A stretch of 16,917 nt of DNA from an uncultured Bacilli bacterium (GCA_947625425.1 CANQOH010000028.1:1-16917); one strand, 5' to 3'. Positions 7,617 to 13,898 are shown, counted from the first letter of the stretch. Numbers and translations: made by a program. Notes: a model not told the origin generated them from the sequence alone.

Positions 7617-8045
7617 ATGTTTAGATTTAATAAAATAGAAGAACTAAAAGAACAAGTAACTATTGAAAAATTCAAAAACGAAATACATCATGTTAAAACT
7701 AAAGAAATAAGTTATTATGACTCTTTATCCTTTGATATCGACAGTGAATATGATAATCATCAAATTTCCATTAGTTTTGATCTTAATTGCCCTTTAAAAG
7801 ACTTACTTAATATTGAAGCATATAAAACAATAGATTTTGATTCTTATATCGAGGGTTCTGAATTATTCTTTACTATTGATGGTAAAATGGGTTTTGTAAC
7901 TAATTATCATTCTCAAATAACTAGATGGATTAAAAATAAATACATAATTGAAATCTGCTTTATAACTGAATTAAACTCAGATACTAATCCTTATCATTTC
8001 GCTGGCGAATTAGAGATAGATTTAGATTTAGATAATTATTTATAA
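7617..8045 (+). CDS. Unrecognised protein, 142 residues
   Basis: An acidic, probably cytoplasmic protein rich in alternating hydrophobic residues, so mostly beta strand (SFDIDSEYDNHQISISFDLN, FFTIDGKMGFVTNY, IIEICFITEL). No signal peptide, membrane span or known motif is seen. It begins one base after the stop of the sigma-like gene, with its AAGGAG (7606-7611) lying inside that gene. Translation is therefore probably coupled and the two proteins made together. The context makes a partner or inhibitor of the sigma-like protein an attractive idea, since anti-sigma factors are often encoded just downstream. The sequence itself shows no anti-sigma fold that I can recognise. Confidence 0.8.
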   Translation: MFRFNKIEELKEQVTIEKFKNEIHHVKTKEISYYDSLSFDIDSEYDNHQISISFDLNCPLKDLLNIEAYKTIDFDSYIEGSELFFTIDGKMGFVTNYHSQITRWIKNKYIIEICFITELNSDTNPYHFAGELEIDLDLDNYL

Positions 8046-8046
8046 A

Positions 8047-8069
8047 AAATTTTAAAAAGTTTAAAATTT
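8047..8069 (+). repeat. A/T-only inverted repeat after the six-gene run
   Basis: AAATTTTAAA (8047-8056) is perfectly complementary to TTTAAAATTT (8060-8069) with a 3-base loop. No T-tract follows and the stem has no G-C pair, so it is at best a weak terminator or pause site. No better terminator was found at the end of the run. Confidence 0.4.
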
Positions 8070-8090
8070 CGACAATAACCGACTTTGGAA

Positions 8091-8101
8091 TATGGCATAA
8101 T
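8091..8101 (+). promoter_or_regulatory. Extended -10 promoter of the cold-shock gene
   Basis: TATGGCATAAT combines a TG-N extended -10 with CATAAT (8096-8101). The best -35 candidate, TCGACA (8069-8074), is 21 bases away and probably too far. Transcription near 8108 would give a short leader of about 25 bases, not the long thermosensing leader of E. coli cspA. Confidence 0.5.
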
Positions 8102-8132
8102 AACAATGTGCTAAGCTAGAGGAGGAATAAAA

Positions 8133-8342
8133 ATGGAAAGTAAAGTAAAATGGTTTAATAATGAAAAAGGATATGGATTTATAGAATATAAGGAGAATGA
8201 AGATATATTTGTTCATTATTCAGCTATTCTACAGGATGGTTATAAAACTTTAAATCAAGGAGACAATGTTTATTTTGACTTAGTTGAAACATCTAAAGGC
8301 TATCAAGCCAAAAATGTTCAACAAATTCATCAAACAGTATAA
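8133..8342 (+). CDS. Cold-shock domain protein (CspA family)
   Basis: A single cold-shock domain of 69 residues, the standard family length. It binds single-stranded RNA or DNA and acts as an RNA chaperone in the cytoplasm. RNP1 is KGYGFIEY (12-19), with Tyr in place of the usual Phe at its third position. RNP2 is DIFVHY (24-29). The start is fixed by AGAGGAGG at 8118-8125, 7 bases before the ATG. It has its own extended -10 promoter and is followed by a foldable 3' region ending in a terminator at 8461-8487. Identification is secure, but which csp paralogue it is cannot be told. Confidence 0.96.
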   Translation: MESKVKWFNNEKGYGFIEYKENEDIFVHYSAILQDGYKTLNQGDNVYFDLVETSKGYQAKNVQQIHQTV

Positions 8343-8452
8343 TTACTTAGTAGTATTAAACATTAAATAATTGATTTACCAAAAAAATTAATATTTATGT
8401 TTAGCACATCGTGATTAGTAAATCATATTGAAGTTTAGTATTAATAAGTTAC
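8343..8452 (+). ncRNA. Candidate structured RNA / 3' UTR of the cold-shock gene
   Basis: The 118 bases between the csp stop and the terminator hold no gene but can fold extensively. An outer stem pairs 8351-8361 with 8433-8443 (11 pairs, two G-U). After one mismatch it continues as 8345-8349 with 8445-8449. Inside it, TGATTTAC (8372-8379) pairs perfectly with GTAAATCA (8418-8425), and TAAT (8389-8392) can pair with ATTA (8414-8417). It may be a stabilising 3' UTR or a separate small RNA; no own promoter is obvious. AT-rich sequence folds easily by chance, so confidence is modest. Confidence 0.35.
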
Positions 8453-8460
8453 AAAAAATA

Positions 8461-8487
8461 AATAACTACCAAGTAGTTATTTTTTTT
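8461..8487 (+). terminator. Rho-independent terminator after csp
   Basis: AATAACTAC (8461-8469) pairs with GTAGTTATT (8473-8481) around CAA, followed by eight T (8480-8487). The last T residues double as the start of the next -35 box. Confidence 0.9.
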
Positions 8488-8514
8488 GACAAAATAATTA
8501 TTTAGTATTAAGAT
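8486..8514 (+). promoter_or_regulatory. Promoter of the hisS leader
   Basis: A perfect TTGACA (8486-8491) lies 17 bases before TAAGAT (8509-8514). The predicted start is near 8521, so the whole leader region 8521-8727 is transcribed. The -35 box is fused to the T-tract of the preceding terminator. Confidence 0.85.
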
Positions 8515-8538
8515 AAAAACATGAAAGGGAAGATTACT

Positions 8539-8598
8539 ATGTTAGAATTATTAAATTTACATGTACATCATCATAATAATCGACACTTGTTTAAATAA
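8539..8598 (+). CDS. His-rich leader peptide of hisS (19 residues)
   Basis: The short frame encodes MLELLNLHVHHHNNRHLFK, with five His codons, three consecutive (8566-8574), one at 8560-8562 and one at 8584-8586. It sits 18 bases after the predicted transcript start. AAAGGG (8524-8529) lies 9 bases before the ATG. Its stop (8596-8598) falls inside the first of several overlapping hairpins that end in a terminator ahead of hisS. This is the layout of attenuation leader peptides such as those of enteric his, trp and pheST operons. Ribosome stalling at His codons when charged tRNA(His) is scarce would change downstream folding. The last His codon lies within the first pairing arm itself. An in-frame ATG at 8521 is at the predicted transcript start with no SD, so 8539 is preferred. 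Function is inferred from architecture. Confidence 0.8.
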   Translation: MLELLNLHVHHHNNRHLFK

Positions 8599-8691
8599 CA
8601 ATCGTTATGGTAACAAGTGTTATTTGTGATGCTTGTTACTTGTATATAATAAATAAATTTTAGAACTATACAAGTCGTATAGTTCTTTTTT
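8583..8691 (+). promoter_or_regulatory. Transcription attenuator of hisS (overlapping helices)
   Basis: Four competing pairings can be drawn. A:B is ACACTTGTT (8583-8591) with AACAAGTGT (8612-8620), with a 5-pair inner stem 8595-8599/8604-8608. B:C is GTAACAAG (8610-8617) with CTTGTTAC (8632-8639). C:D is ACTTGTATA (8638-8646) with TATACAAGT (8667-8675). D:E is the terminator 8662-8671/8677-8686. C:D removes five terminator pairs, so it is an antiterminator. A overlaps the end of the His leader reading frame, so a stalled ribosome would cover it. No T-box core (GGTGGNACC) is present anywhere from 8343 to 8727. Confidence 0.75.
8662..8691 (+). terminator. Attenuator terminator upstream of hisS
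   Basis: AGAACTATAC (8662-8671) pairs perfectly with GTATAGTTCT (8677-8686) around AAGTC, followed by T residues to 8691. It lies between the leader promoter and the hisS start, so it must be regulated or leaky for hisS to be expressed. Confidence 0.9.
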
Positions 8692-8727
8692 AGTAATAAG
8701 CATCTATTAAGAAAGAAGGAGAAAACA

Positions 8728-10029
8728 ATGATAATACAAAATGTTAAAGGTGGTTATGATTTCCTACCTAAAGAACAAAAAATCAGAAATTATATTAATA
8801 ATGTTTTAAAAAGTACTTTTGAAAATTATGGTTATCAACCAATAGAAACTAGTATTTTATGTTACTTTGATATGTTAGCTGGTAAATATGATGAAAATAA
8901 TGATATTTTAAATGAAATATATAAACTAACTGATCAAGGTAATCGTAAACTAGGTCTTCGTTATGATTTAACGGTTCCTTTTGCTAAATTTATTGCTTTA
9001 AATAAAAATGAACTTAAATTACCCTTTAAAAGATATGAGATAAATAAAGTCTTCCGTGATGGACCAGTTAAAGTAGGCAGGGATCGTGAATTTACGCAAT
9101 GTGATGTTGATGTTGTGGGTCTAGATAATCAAATGATTGAAGCTGAATTATTAAGTCTTTATGTCGATGCTTTTACTAAATTAAATATTGAAATCATAAT
9201 TAAATATAATAGTCGTAATCTAATGAGTGGTTTAATTAAAGAAGCTGGTGTTCAAGAAGATTTAATCTCTAGTACCATAACTATCTTAGATAAAATAGAT
9301 AAATTATCCAAAGAAGATTTAACTAAAGAATTACTTAGTATCGATTTAACTGAATCCCAAATTAAAACTTTACTAGATTACTTTACTTTAGATTTAACTA
9401 AATTAAATAAGAAATTTAAAAATACTAATAATGAACTAATTATCAAAGGTTTAACTGAATTAAATAACTTAGTAGAGTTTATCAAAGAACTAGGTCTTGA
9501 AGATTATTGTGTCTTTACTTCATCTTTAGCTCGTGGTCAAGATTACTATACTGGTAATGTCTTTGAAGTATATGAAAAGAATGGTAAACTAAGTGGTGCT
9601 ATTGGTGGGGGAGGTCGTTATGATAAAATGATAACTGACTTCATTAATGATGGTAATTCTTATCCAGCTGTCGGTATAAGTTTTGGTCTAACATCTATTT
9701 TTGAATTACTTAAAAATGATGAAACTCTAAATAATAATGTTCCTTTAGATTTATACATTATTCCATTAGGTACTAAATATGCAAGTCTAAAACTAGCTAA
9801 TAAGTTACGTCAATATAATTTAAATATCGATATAGAAATGACGGATAAAAAAATAAAAAAGAGTTTAGATTATTGTAATAAAGAAAATATCCCTTATATC
9901 ATTATTTTAGGAGAAGACGAAATAAATAATCAAACTTTTAATTTACGTAATATGAATACTAAAGAAGAGTACCCAATTAAATTTAATAACTTAGAAAGTG
10001 TTTATAACATAATTAAAAAGGATAGATAA
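8728..10029 (+). CDS. hisS: Histidyl-tRNA synthetase
   Basis: A class II synthetase that charges tRNA(His) in the cytoplasm. It shows LRYDLTVPFAK (77-87), motif 2 with KRYEINKVFRDGPVKVGRDREFTQCD (101-126), the histidine-specific LARGQDYYTG (267-276) and GGGRYD (294-299). An HGTP-type anticodon-binding domain runs from about 340 to the end. The length of 433 is normal. The FRDGPVKVGR variant of motif 2 and LARGQDYYTG in place of LVRGLDYYTG mark a less common bacterial subtype also seen in some Clostridia. AAGGAG (8716-8721) supports the start. It is monocistronic, preceded by the His-peptide attenuator and followed by a terminator that begins inside the gene. Histidine limitation is the inferred regulatory signal. 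Confidence 0.97.
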   Translation: MIIQNVKGGYDFLPKEQKIRNYINNVLKSTFENYGYQPIETSILCYFDMLAGKYDENNDILNEIYKLTDQGNRKLGLRYDLTVPFAKFIALNKNELKLPFKRYEINKVFRDGPVKVGRDREFTQCDVDVVGLDNQMIEAELLSLYVDAFTKLNIEIIIKYNSRNLMSGLIKEAGVQEDLISSTITILDKIDKLSKEDLTKELLSIDLTESQIKTLLDYFTLDLTKLNKKFKNTNNELIIKGLTELNNLVEFIKELGLEDYCVFTSSLARGQDYYTGNVFEVYEKNGKLSGAIGGGGRYDKMITDFINDGNSYPAVGISFGLTSIFELLKNDETLNNNVPLDLYIIPLGTKYASLKLANKLRQYNLNIDIEMTDKKIKKSLDYCNKENIPYIIILGEDEINNQTFNLRNMNTKEEYPIKFNNLESVYNIIKKDR

Positions 10030-10048
10030 CTTACTTATCTATCCTTTT
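10016..10048. terminator. Bidirectional terminator between convergent genes
   Basis: AAAAGGATAGATAA (10016-10029) is a perfect 14-base complement of 10035-10048 with loop CTTAC. It has A residues on the left and T residues on the right, so it works on both strands. The hisS stop is the end of the left arm and the stop of the minus-strand gene (10039-10041) lies in the right arm. Confidence 0.92.
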
Positions 10049-10854
10049 AATAAATTATTAAAAAATTGTTTTACTTTTTTACCAAAAGTTAATTTAACAC
10101 CTTGATTTTTATTTTCTTCTTTTTCTTTTTTAGGTGAAACTTTAAAAGTTGTAATAAGGTATTTCTTATCATCACTAACTTTTCTTGTTTGTTCAAAATC
10201 CCCAAAGAATTCATTACATTCCATATTCTTCATAATTAAAATACTTAAAGCTGAATCTAATAAACCTACTGGAATTACTTCATCATCAGTTAATTCTTGA
10301 CCATCTGTACGATATAAAAATGCTTGCATCGGATTAAGACCTTGTTTAACCGCATAATTACAATCTTCTTGATCAGCTCCTAAACTAAAGCCATCACTAT
10401 CAATAACTTCTGGTAAAGGAATTTCTTCCAAACCTTTCTTATACCATAGTATTCTAGGTAATGTTGAATACTTATAATCTAATAATTCATGTCTATTTCT
10501 TAAATCCATATGACTCTTACGTTCATTATCTGGAATAGCATTAAATTCCTCAGCTATTTTATTCATTTCATCCACAATTCCTTGTGCATGATCCATTAAT
10601 TCTTGTTCACTTAATTTATAATAAAATTTAAAATCAGGTATCCAGTCAGCTTCTTTAAAATAACTAACAGCTGTTGGATTATCAAAACGAACAAAATCAT
10701 TTCTATTTCTATCGTCAATAATAACAACACCTTTACCAAAGACTTCATTAACTATTACTGCTGGAACAGCTTCATCAGAATGCATTAAATATGCTAAGTC
10801 ATTCATTTGTACATAAACAACTTCTTTATCATTTTCTCTATTAAATATTTTCAT
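10039..10854 (-). CDS. Unrecognised protein, 271 residues, minus strand
   Basis: The only minus-strand gene in the window. The family is not recognised. It has no signal peptide or membrane span. The N-terminal part (about 10-75) looks beta-rich (VVYVQMNDLAYLM, PAVIVNEVFGKGVVIIDDRN). The middle (80-130) is helical and charged. A Gly/Asp-rich segment at 155-195 precedes a basic C-terminal tail of about 30 residues (KKEKEENKNQ, FGKKVKQFFNNLLKG) that could bind nucleic acid or membrane; that is a guess. AGGTGG on the minus strand (10864-10859) supports the start with a short 4-base spacing. It converges with hisS and shares its terminator, and diverges from the NlpC/P60 gene across a 90-base gap. 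Confidence 0.8.
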   Translation of the reverse strand: MKIFNRENDKEVVYVQMNDLAYLMHSDEAVPAVIVNEVFGKGVVIIDDRNRNDFVRFDNPTAVSYFKEADWIPDFKFYYKLSEQELMDHAQGIVDEMNKIAEEFNAIPDNERKSHMDLRNRHELLDYKYSTLPRILWYKKGLEEIPLPEVIDSDGFSLGADQEDCNYAVKQGLNPMQAFLYRTDGQELTDDEVIPVGLLDSALSILIMKNMECNEFFGDFEQTRKVSDDKKYLITTFKVSPKKEKEENKNQGVKLTFGKKVKQFFNNLLKG

Positions 10855-10871
10855 AAAACCACCTGGTAACT

Positions 10872-10899
10872 ATAATAACACAAATTATTTATTAAACAA
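10872..10899 (-). promoter_or_regulatory. Promoter of the minus-strand gene
   Basis: Read on the minus strand, TTGTTT (10899-10894) and TATTAT (10877-10872) are 16 bases apart. The start would fall near 10865, leaving a leader of about 11 bases that begins at the AGGTGG site. In this AT-rich gap the call is tentative. Confidence 0.4.
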
Positions 10900-10913
10900 A
10901 TAAATATTTATTA

Positions 10914-10922
10914 TGTTATAAT
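10914..10922 (+). promoter_or_regulatory. Extended -10 promoter of the NlpC/P60 gene
   Basis: TGTTATAAT joins a TG extension (10914-10915) to a perfect TATAAT (10917-10922). No convincing -35 is present. GAGG (10932-10935) lies 9 bases before the ATG at 10945. Confidence 0.6.
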
Positions 10923-10944
10923 TAAACTAGCGAGGTCGATAACT

Positions 10945-11994
10945 ATGAATTATGCCACTGTAGCAAGTAATATAAATTCCGCTTTATCAGGTTTTGAAAG
11001 TGTAGCAAGTGAACTAACAGGTGTTTCATTTGATTCTGTATGGAGTGGTAATGCCTATAATACTCAATCTAATAATTTATCTAAAACAGTAAGTAAAATA
11101 AAAACCCAAATTAGTTTTATCAAAAGCTTTACTAGTGCTTTAAACTTATTACAAAATTATAAAGATAATAAAGAACAAATAGATAGTTTACGTAGTCAAT
11201 ATAATAGTTTATCTGATACTCCTGAAAATGCTAGTAGTAGAAGTAGTTTATCAAGTCAAATTAGTGATTTAGAATCTACTAATTCCAGTTTAAAAACCGA
11301 TATTAGAAATATGTTAAGTTTAATATCAAGTATATCTAATGAAATCGAAACTGTTTCTTTTACTCCGCAAGAAAATTACAAAGCTTATGCTGATCAAATA
11401 GCTGATTTATATAATTGGAATGAACAAGGTAAATTATCTCTTATCAATGATTCTTTCTTTAACTATGTAAATCCAGATGAATTAAATAATACAATAAATA
11501 GTATCAAAAGCCAATATACTGGTCGTAATGCTGCAGTTAATTGTGCTGTTGGTTTAATGCATATGGCTGCTGAAGTAGGTAAAAAGATTTCTTATAATTT
11601 AGAAACTACTACTCATACAACTCACTATAGTACTTATAATCCCGAAACATTCCCCTTATCAGAAGTCCTTAATGGTACAGATTGTAGTTCATTCGTTTCC
11701 TGGGCTGTTAATCAAGGAACTAATAATACCTTTACAACTAAATCTACTCAAGACTTTAAAACAGTTGGTGAAAAAACTAGTTTCTCTAATGCTCAACCTG
11801 GAGACATTATTGTTTCTAATGATTCTCACGTTGGCTTAATCGTTGAAAATCACCCAGAAGAAAATTATTTCTTAGTAGCTGAAGAGGGTGGAAAAGACCG
11901 TGGTCTTGTTGTTCAAAAAAGACCTTATAGTAGTTTAGGCAACTTTAATGCTCGTGACTTATCTTATGTTTATGGTGAAAAATATGATGTATAA
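10945..11994 (+). CDS. WXG100-like N-terminus fused to NlpC/P60 peptidase
   Basis: A 349-residue protein without a Sec signal peptide. Residues 1-70 fit a WXG100/ESAT-6-type helical hairpin, with Trp33-Ser34-Gly35 at the turn and helices on either side. A Ser/Gln/Leu-rich stretch at 72-135 looks like a coiled coil. The C-terminal domain is NlpC/P60, with nucleophile Cys247 in NGTDCSSFVSW, PGDIIV at 285-290 and catalytic His295 in SHVGLIVE. Such domains cut gamma-D-Glu-diaminoacyl or related bonds in peptidoglycan. The N-terminus suggests export by a type VII (ESX/Yuk-like) system, with the hydrolase acting on its own or a neighbour's wall. No secretion genes are in the window. It has its own promoter and terminator. 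The NlpC/P60 call is firm and the WXG call moderate. Confidence 0.85.
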   Translation: MNYATVASNINSALSGFESVASELTGVSFDSVWSGNAYNTQSNNLSKTVSKIKTQISFIKSFTSALNLLQNYKDNKEQIDSLRSQYNSLSDTPENASSRSSLSSQISDLESTNSSLKTDIRNMLSLISSISNEIETVSFTPQENYKAYADQIADLYNWNEQGKLSLINDSFFNYVNPDELNNTINSIKSQYTGRNAAVNCAVGLMHMAAEVGKKISYNLETTTHTTHYSTYNPETFPLSEVLNGTDCSSFVSWAVNQGTNNTFTTKSTQDFKTVGEKTSFSNAQPGDIIVSNDSHVGLIVENHPEENYFLVAEEGGKDRGLVVQKRPYSSLGNFNARDLSYVYGEKYDV

Positions 11995-12018
11995 ATGACA
12001 TTTAATGTCATTTTTTTT
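11993..12018 (+). terminator. Rho-independent terminator after the NlpC/P60 gene
   Basis: AAATGACAT (11993-12001) pairs with ATGTCATTT (12005-12013) around TTA, followed by T to 12018. The stop codon forms the foot of the stem. Confidence 0.88.
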
Positions 12019-12045
12019 GACAAAATAAATTTCATATAATATAAT
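12017..12045 (+). promoter_or_regulatory. Promoter of the repeat lipoprotein gene
   Basis: TTGACA (12017-12022) and TATAAT (12040-12045) are both perfect and 17 bases apart. The -35 box shares its T residues with the preceding terminator, as at 8486. AGAGGT (12061-12066) precedes the ATG by 8 bases. Confidence 0.9.
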
Positions 12046-12074
12046 CTATTCATTCTTAAAAGAGGTCAGAATAT

Positions 12075-13898
12075 ATGATAATTAAAATCAATTCTCGTAA
12101 TGTTAGAAAAATAAAAAAAAGTAAAGTTTGTTCATTACTATTAGCAGGAGTATTAACTTCAACTTTGTTAACTGGTTGTAACAGGACAATTTTGGATACT
12201 AAATATGGCTTTGATAAAGCCCTAGTATATGGTGATGATACTGCTATTTTAATGGATGTCGCCGAGTGGAAAGACTATTCAGGCGAACAATTACAATTTA
12301 TTACTAAAGATGGTTTTTGTTTATTAAGTTCATCATTTGATACTAATTGTTTTTATGGTTCAAGTAATGAGTACGCATCAGATATCGTTGCTCAAAATGG
12401 TTTAAGTAAACAAGGCGAATCATATATGTTAAATGAAGATAATGGTATTAATCCTATTTTTAATAAAGATTTATTTGATACTAATTGGTCATTTAATAAA
12501 GCCATAACTTTTAATAATAATCATGCTTTAATCTTACCTATTAAACAATGGCGTGATTATGAAGGTGAACAACTTCAAGTAATTACCGAAGATGGTCTAG
12601 TTTTAAATTTATGTAGTTATAATTCTAAGCTTGCTTATGATGCTCATAGTGAAATAAAAGCTGATGATTTTGCTAAATATTATGTTGGTACTGACGGAAT
12701 AGTAACCGATTTAACTCCTAAAGTATCTTCAGCTCCAGGATTTAATTATGATTTGTGGGATACTAAATGGGGATTTAATAAAGCTATAGTTATCAAAGAA
12801 GATAAAGTTATAATTTTACCTATTGATAAATGGTGTGATTATGAAGGTGAACAACTTCAATTAGTCATAACTGATGGTCCAACTATTGTAACTGCCGCTT
12901 ATGATACAATTTTAGTTAATGATATAGAAAGTACTTTAAAAGCTAAAGATATCGCTAGTTCTTTAGTTGACGCAGGAAAAGTTATTGATCTATCTGCCGG
13001 TTATACTTATGATTCACAAATCTTATTTAATGGAACAATAATTGATTTAAATTATGGATTTACAAATGCTATCATTTCTAATGATAATAGTTCTACAGCT
13101 TTACAAGTATCAAAATGGTGTGATTATGAAGGTGAACAATTACAAATAAAATTACCAACTAACGATATTATACTTACTTCATCTACAATGCTTGATTTAT
13201 TTAATGGTGGAACTGAAGCTTTAAATGCCTCAACAATAAGTAAATATTATGTATCCGAAAAAGGCAAAAATATTGATAATTCAAATGGTAATCATGATTC
13301 TGAAACATTTAACAAATATATAATAGATGCTGAACTTAAATTTAAATATGCTCTAAAAGTTGCTAATGGTAATGTTACAATTATTCCTTTAAAAAAATGG
13401 GATGATTTTGCCAATATAGACGGTAATGAAGATAAAGAAGATTCACCTAATTGTGAACAATTTCAATTAATATTACCAGATGGTACAGCTCTAGTAACAA
13501 CTGCTTATAATACAATTCTTGTTAATAACGTTCAAGATATTAACATCATTGCGGAATACTTCCGTGGTCCAGAAGGAGTAATTAGTGATTTAACGCCATA
13601 TGTTGGTGAACCAACGGCTACCGGTTGGAATTTTCAATTATTTGATACTAGATATCATTTTAGTAAAGCAATAATAGAAAATGGTAAGACTACTCAAATT
13701 TTTCCAATTACTCAATGGCTAGATTTTTCTGAAGGTGAACAATTACAAATTAAATTTAAAGATAATAGTGGTATCTTAACTTCCTTTGTTAATACTACTT
13801 TAGTAGATCCTAAGACTGAAAATATTGAAGAAGTAATTGCTAAAGCCTTTAGTGGTGAATTAACCGAAGATTATGGCCTAGTTCATAAATATCAATAA
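12075..13898 (+). CDS. Lipoprotein with six tandem repeat domains
   Basis: A 607-residue surface-anchored protein. It has a basic N-terminus, a hydrophobic core and lipobox LLTGC, so the lipidated cysteine is Cys35. The rest is six repeats with anchor Trp at 65, 159, 253, 348, 442 and 548, a period of 94, 94, 95, 94 and 106. Each repeat has D-T-x-[YW]-x-F-x-K-A-[IL] followed after about 20 residues by W-x-D-Y-x-GEQLQ and a beta-strand tail. The linkers are also similar (for example AKYYVGTDGIVTDLTP and AEYFRGPEGVISDLTP). Repeat 5 has an acidic insertion of about 11 residues. Single copies of a similar 'W-x-DY-x-x-x-[DE]-Q-[IL]-Q' module occur in small Bacillota proteins, as far as I recall. 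A cell-surface binding or adhesion role is inferred. It has its own promoter and terminator. Confidence 0.88.
   Translation: MIIKINSRNVRKIKKSKVCSLLLAGVLTSTLLTGCNRTILDTKYGFDKALVYGDDTAILMDVAEWKDYSGEQLQFITKDGFCLLSSSFDTNCFYGSSNEYASDIVAQNGLSKQGESYMLNEDNGINPIFNKDLFDTNWSFNKAITFNNNHALILPIKQWRDYEGEQLQVITEDGLVLNLCSYNSKLAYDAHSEIKADDFAKYYVGTDGIVTDLTPKVSSAPGFNYDLWDTKWGFNKAIVIKEDKVIILPIDKWCDYEGEQLQLVITDGPTIVTAAYDTILVNDIESTLKAKDIASSLVDAGKVIDLSAGYTYDSQILFNGTIIDLNYGFTNAIISNDNSSTALQVSKWCDYEGEQLQIKLPTNDIILTSSTMLDLFNGGTEALNASTISKYYVSEKGKNIDNSNGNHDSETFNKYIIDAELKFKYALKVANGNVTIIPLKKWDDFANIDGNEDKEDSPNCEQFQLILPDGTALVTTAYNTILVNNVQDINIIAEYFRGPEGVISDLTPYVGEPTATGWNFQLFDTRYHFSKAIIENGKTTQIFPITQWLDFSEGEQLQIKFKDNSGILTSFVNTTLVDPKTENIEEVIAKAFSGELTEDYGLVHKYQ
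12189..13808 (+). repeat. Six coding repeats of about 94 codons
   Basis: Repeat cores encode residues 39-92, 133-189, 227-283, 322-376, 416-485 and 521-578. Identity persists at DNA level: 27 identical bases at 12828-12854 and 13113-13139 (repeats 3 and 4), and 25 at 12554-12578 and 12836-12860 (repeats 2 and 3). This suggests fairly recent duplication or gene conversion among the central copies. Confidence 0.85.

Noticed and set aside
8047..8069. Strong terminator after the six-gene run
   Set aside because: The stem is perfect but consists only of A-T pairs and lacks a following T-tract, so it is listed only as an inverted repeat.
8521..8538. Six-residue N-terminal extension of the His leader peptide from ATG 8521
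   Set aside because: It lies at the predicted transcript start without a ribosome binding site; ATG 8539 has AAAGGG at a good distance.
8343..8727. T-box riboswitch upstream of hisS
   Set aside because: The expected element for this phylum was looked for, but no GGTGGNACCGCG-like core or CGTCCC partner is present.
12189..13808. CRISPR-like or satellite repeat
   Set aside because: The repeats are in frame, encode protein domains with a 94-codon period, and have no short direct-repeat/spacer structure.
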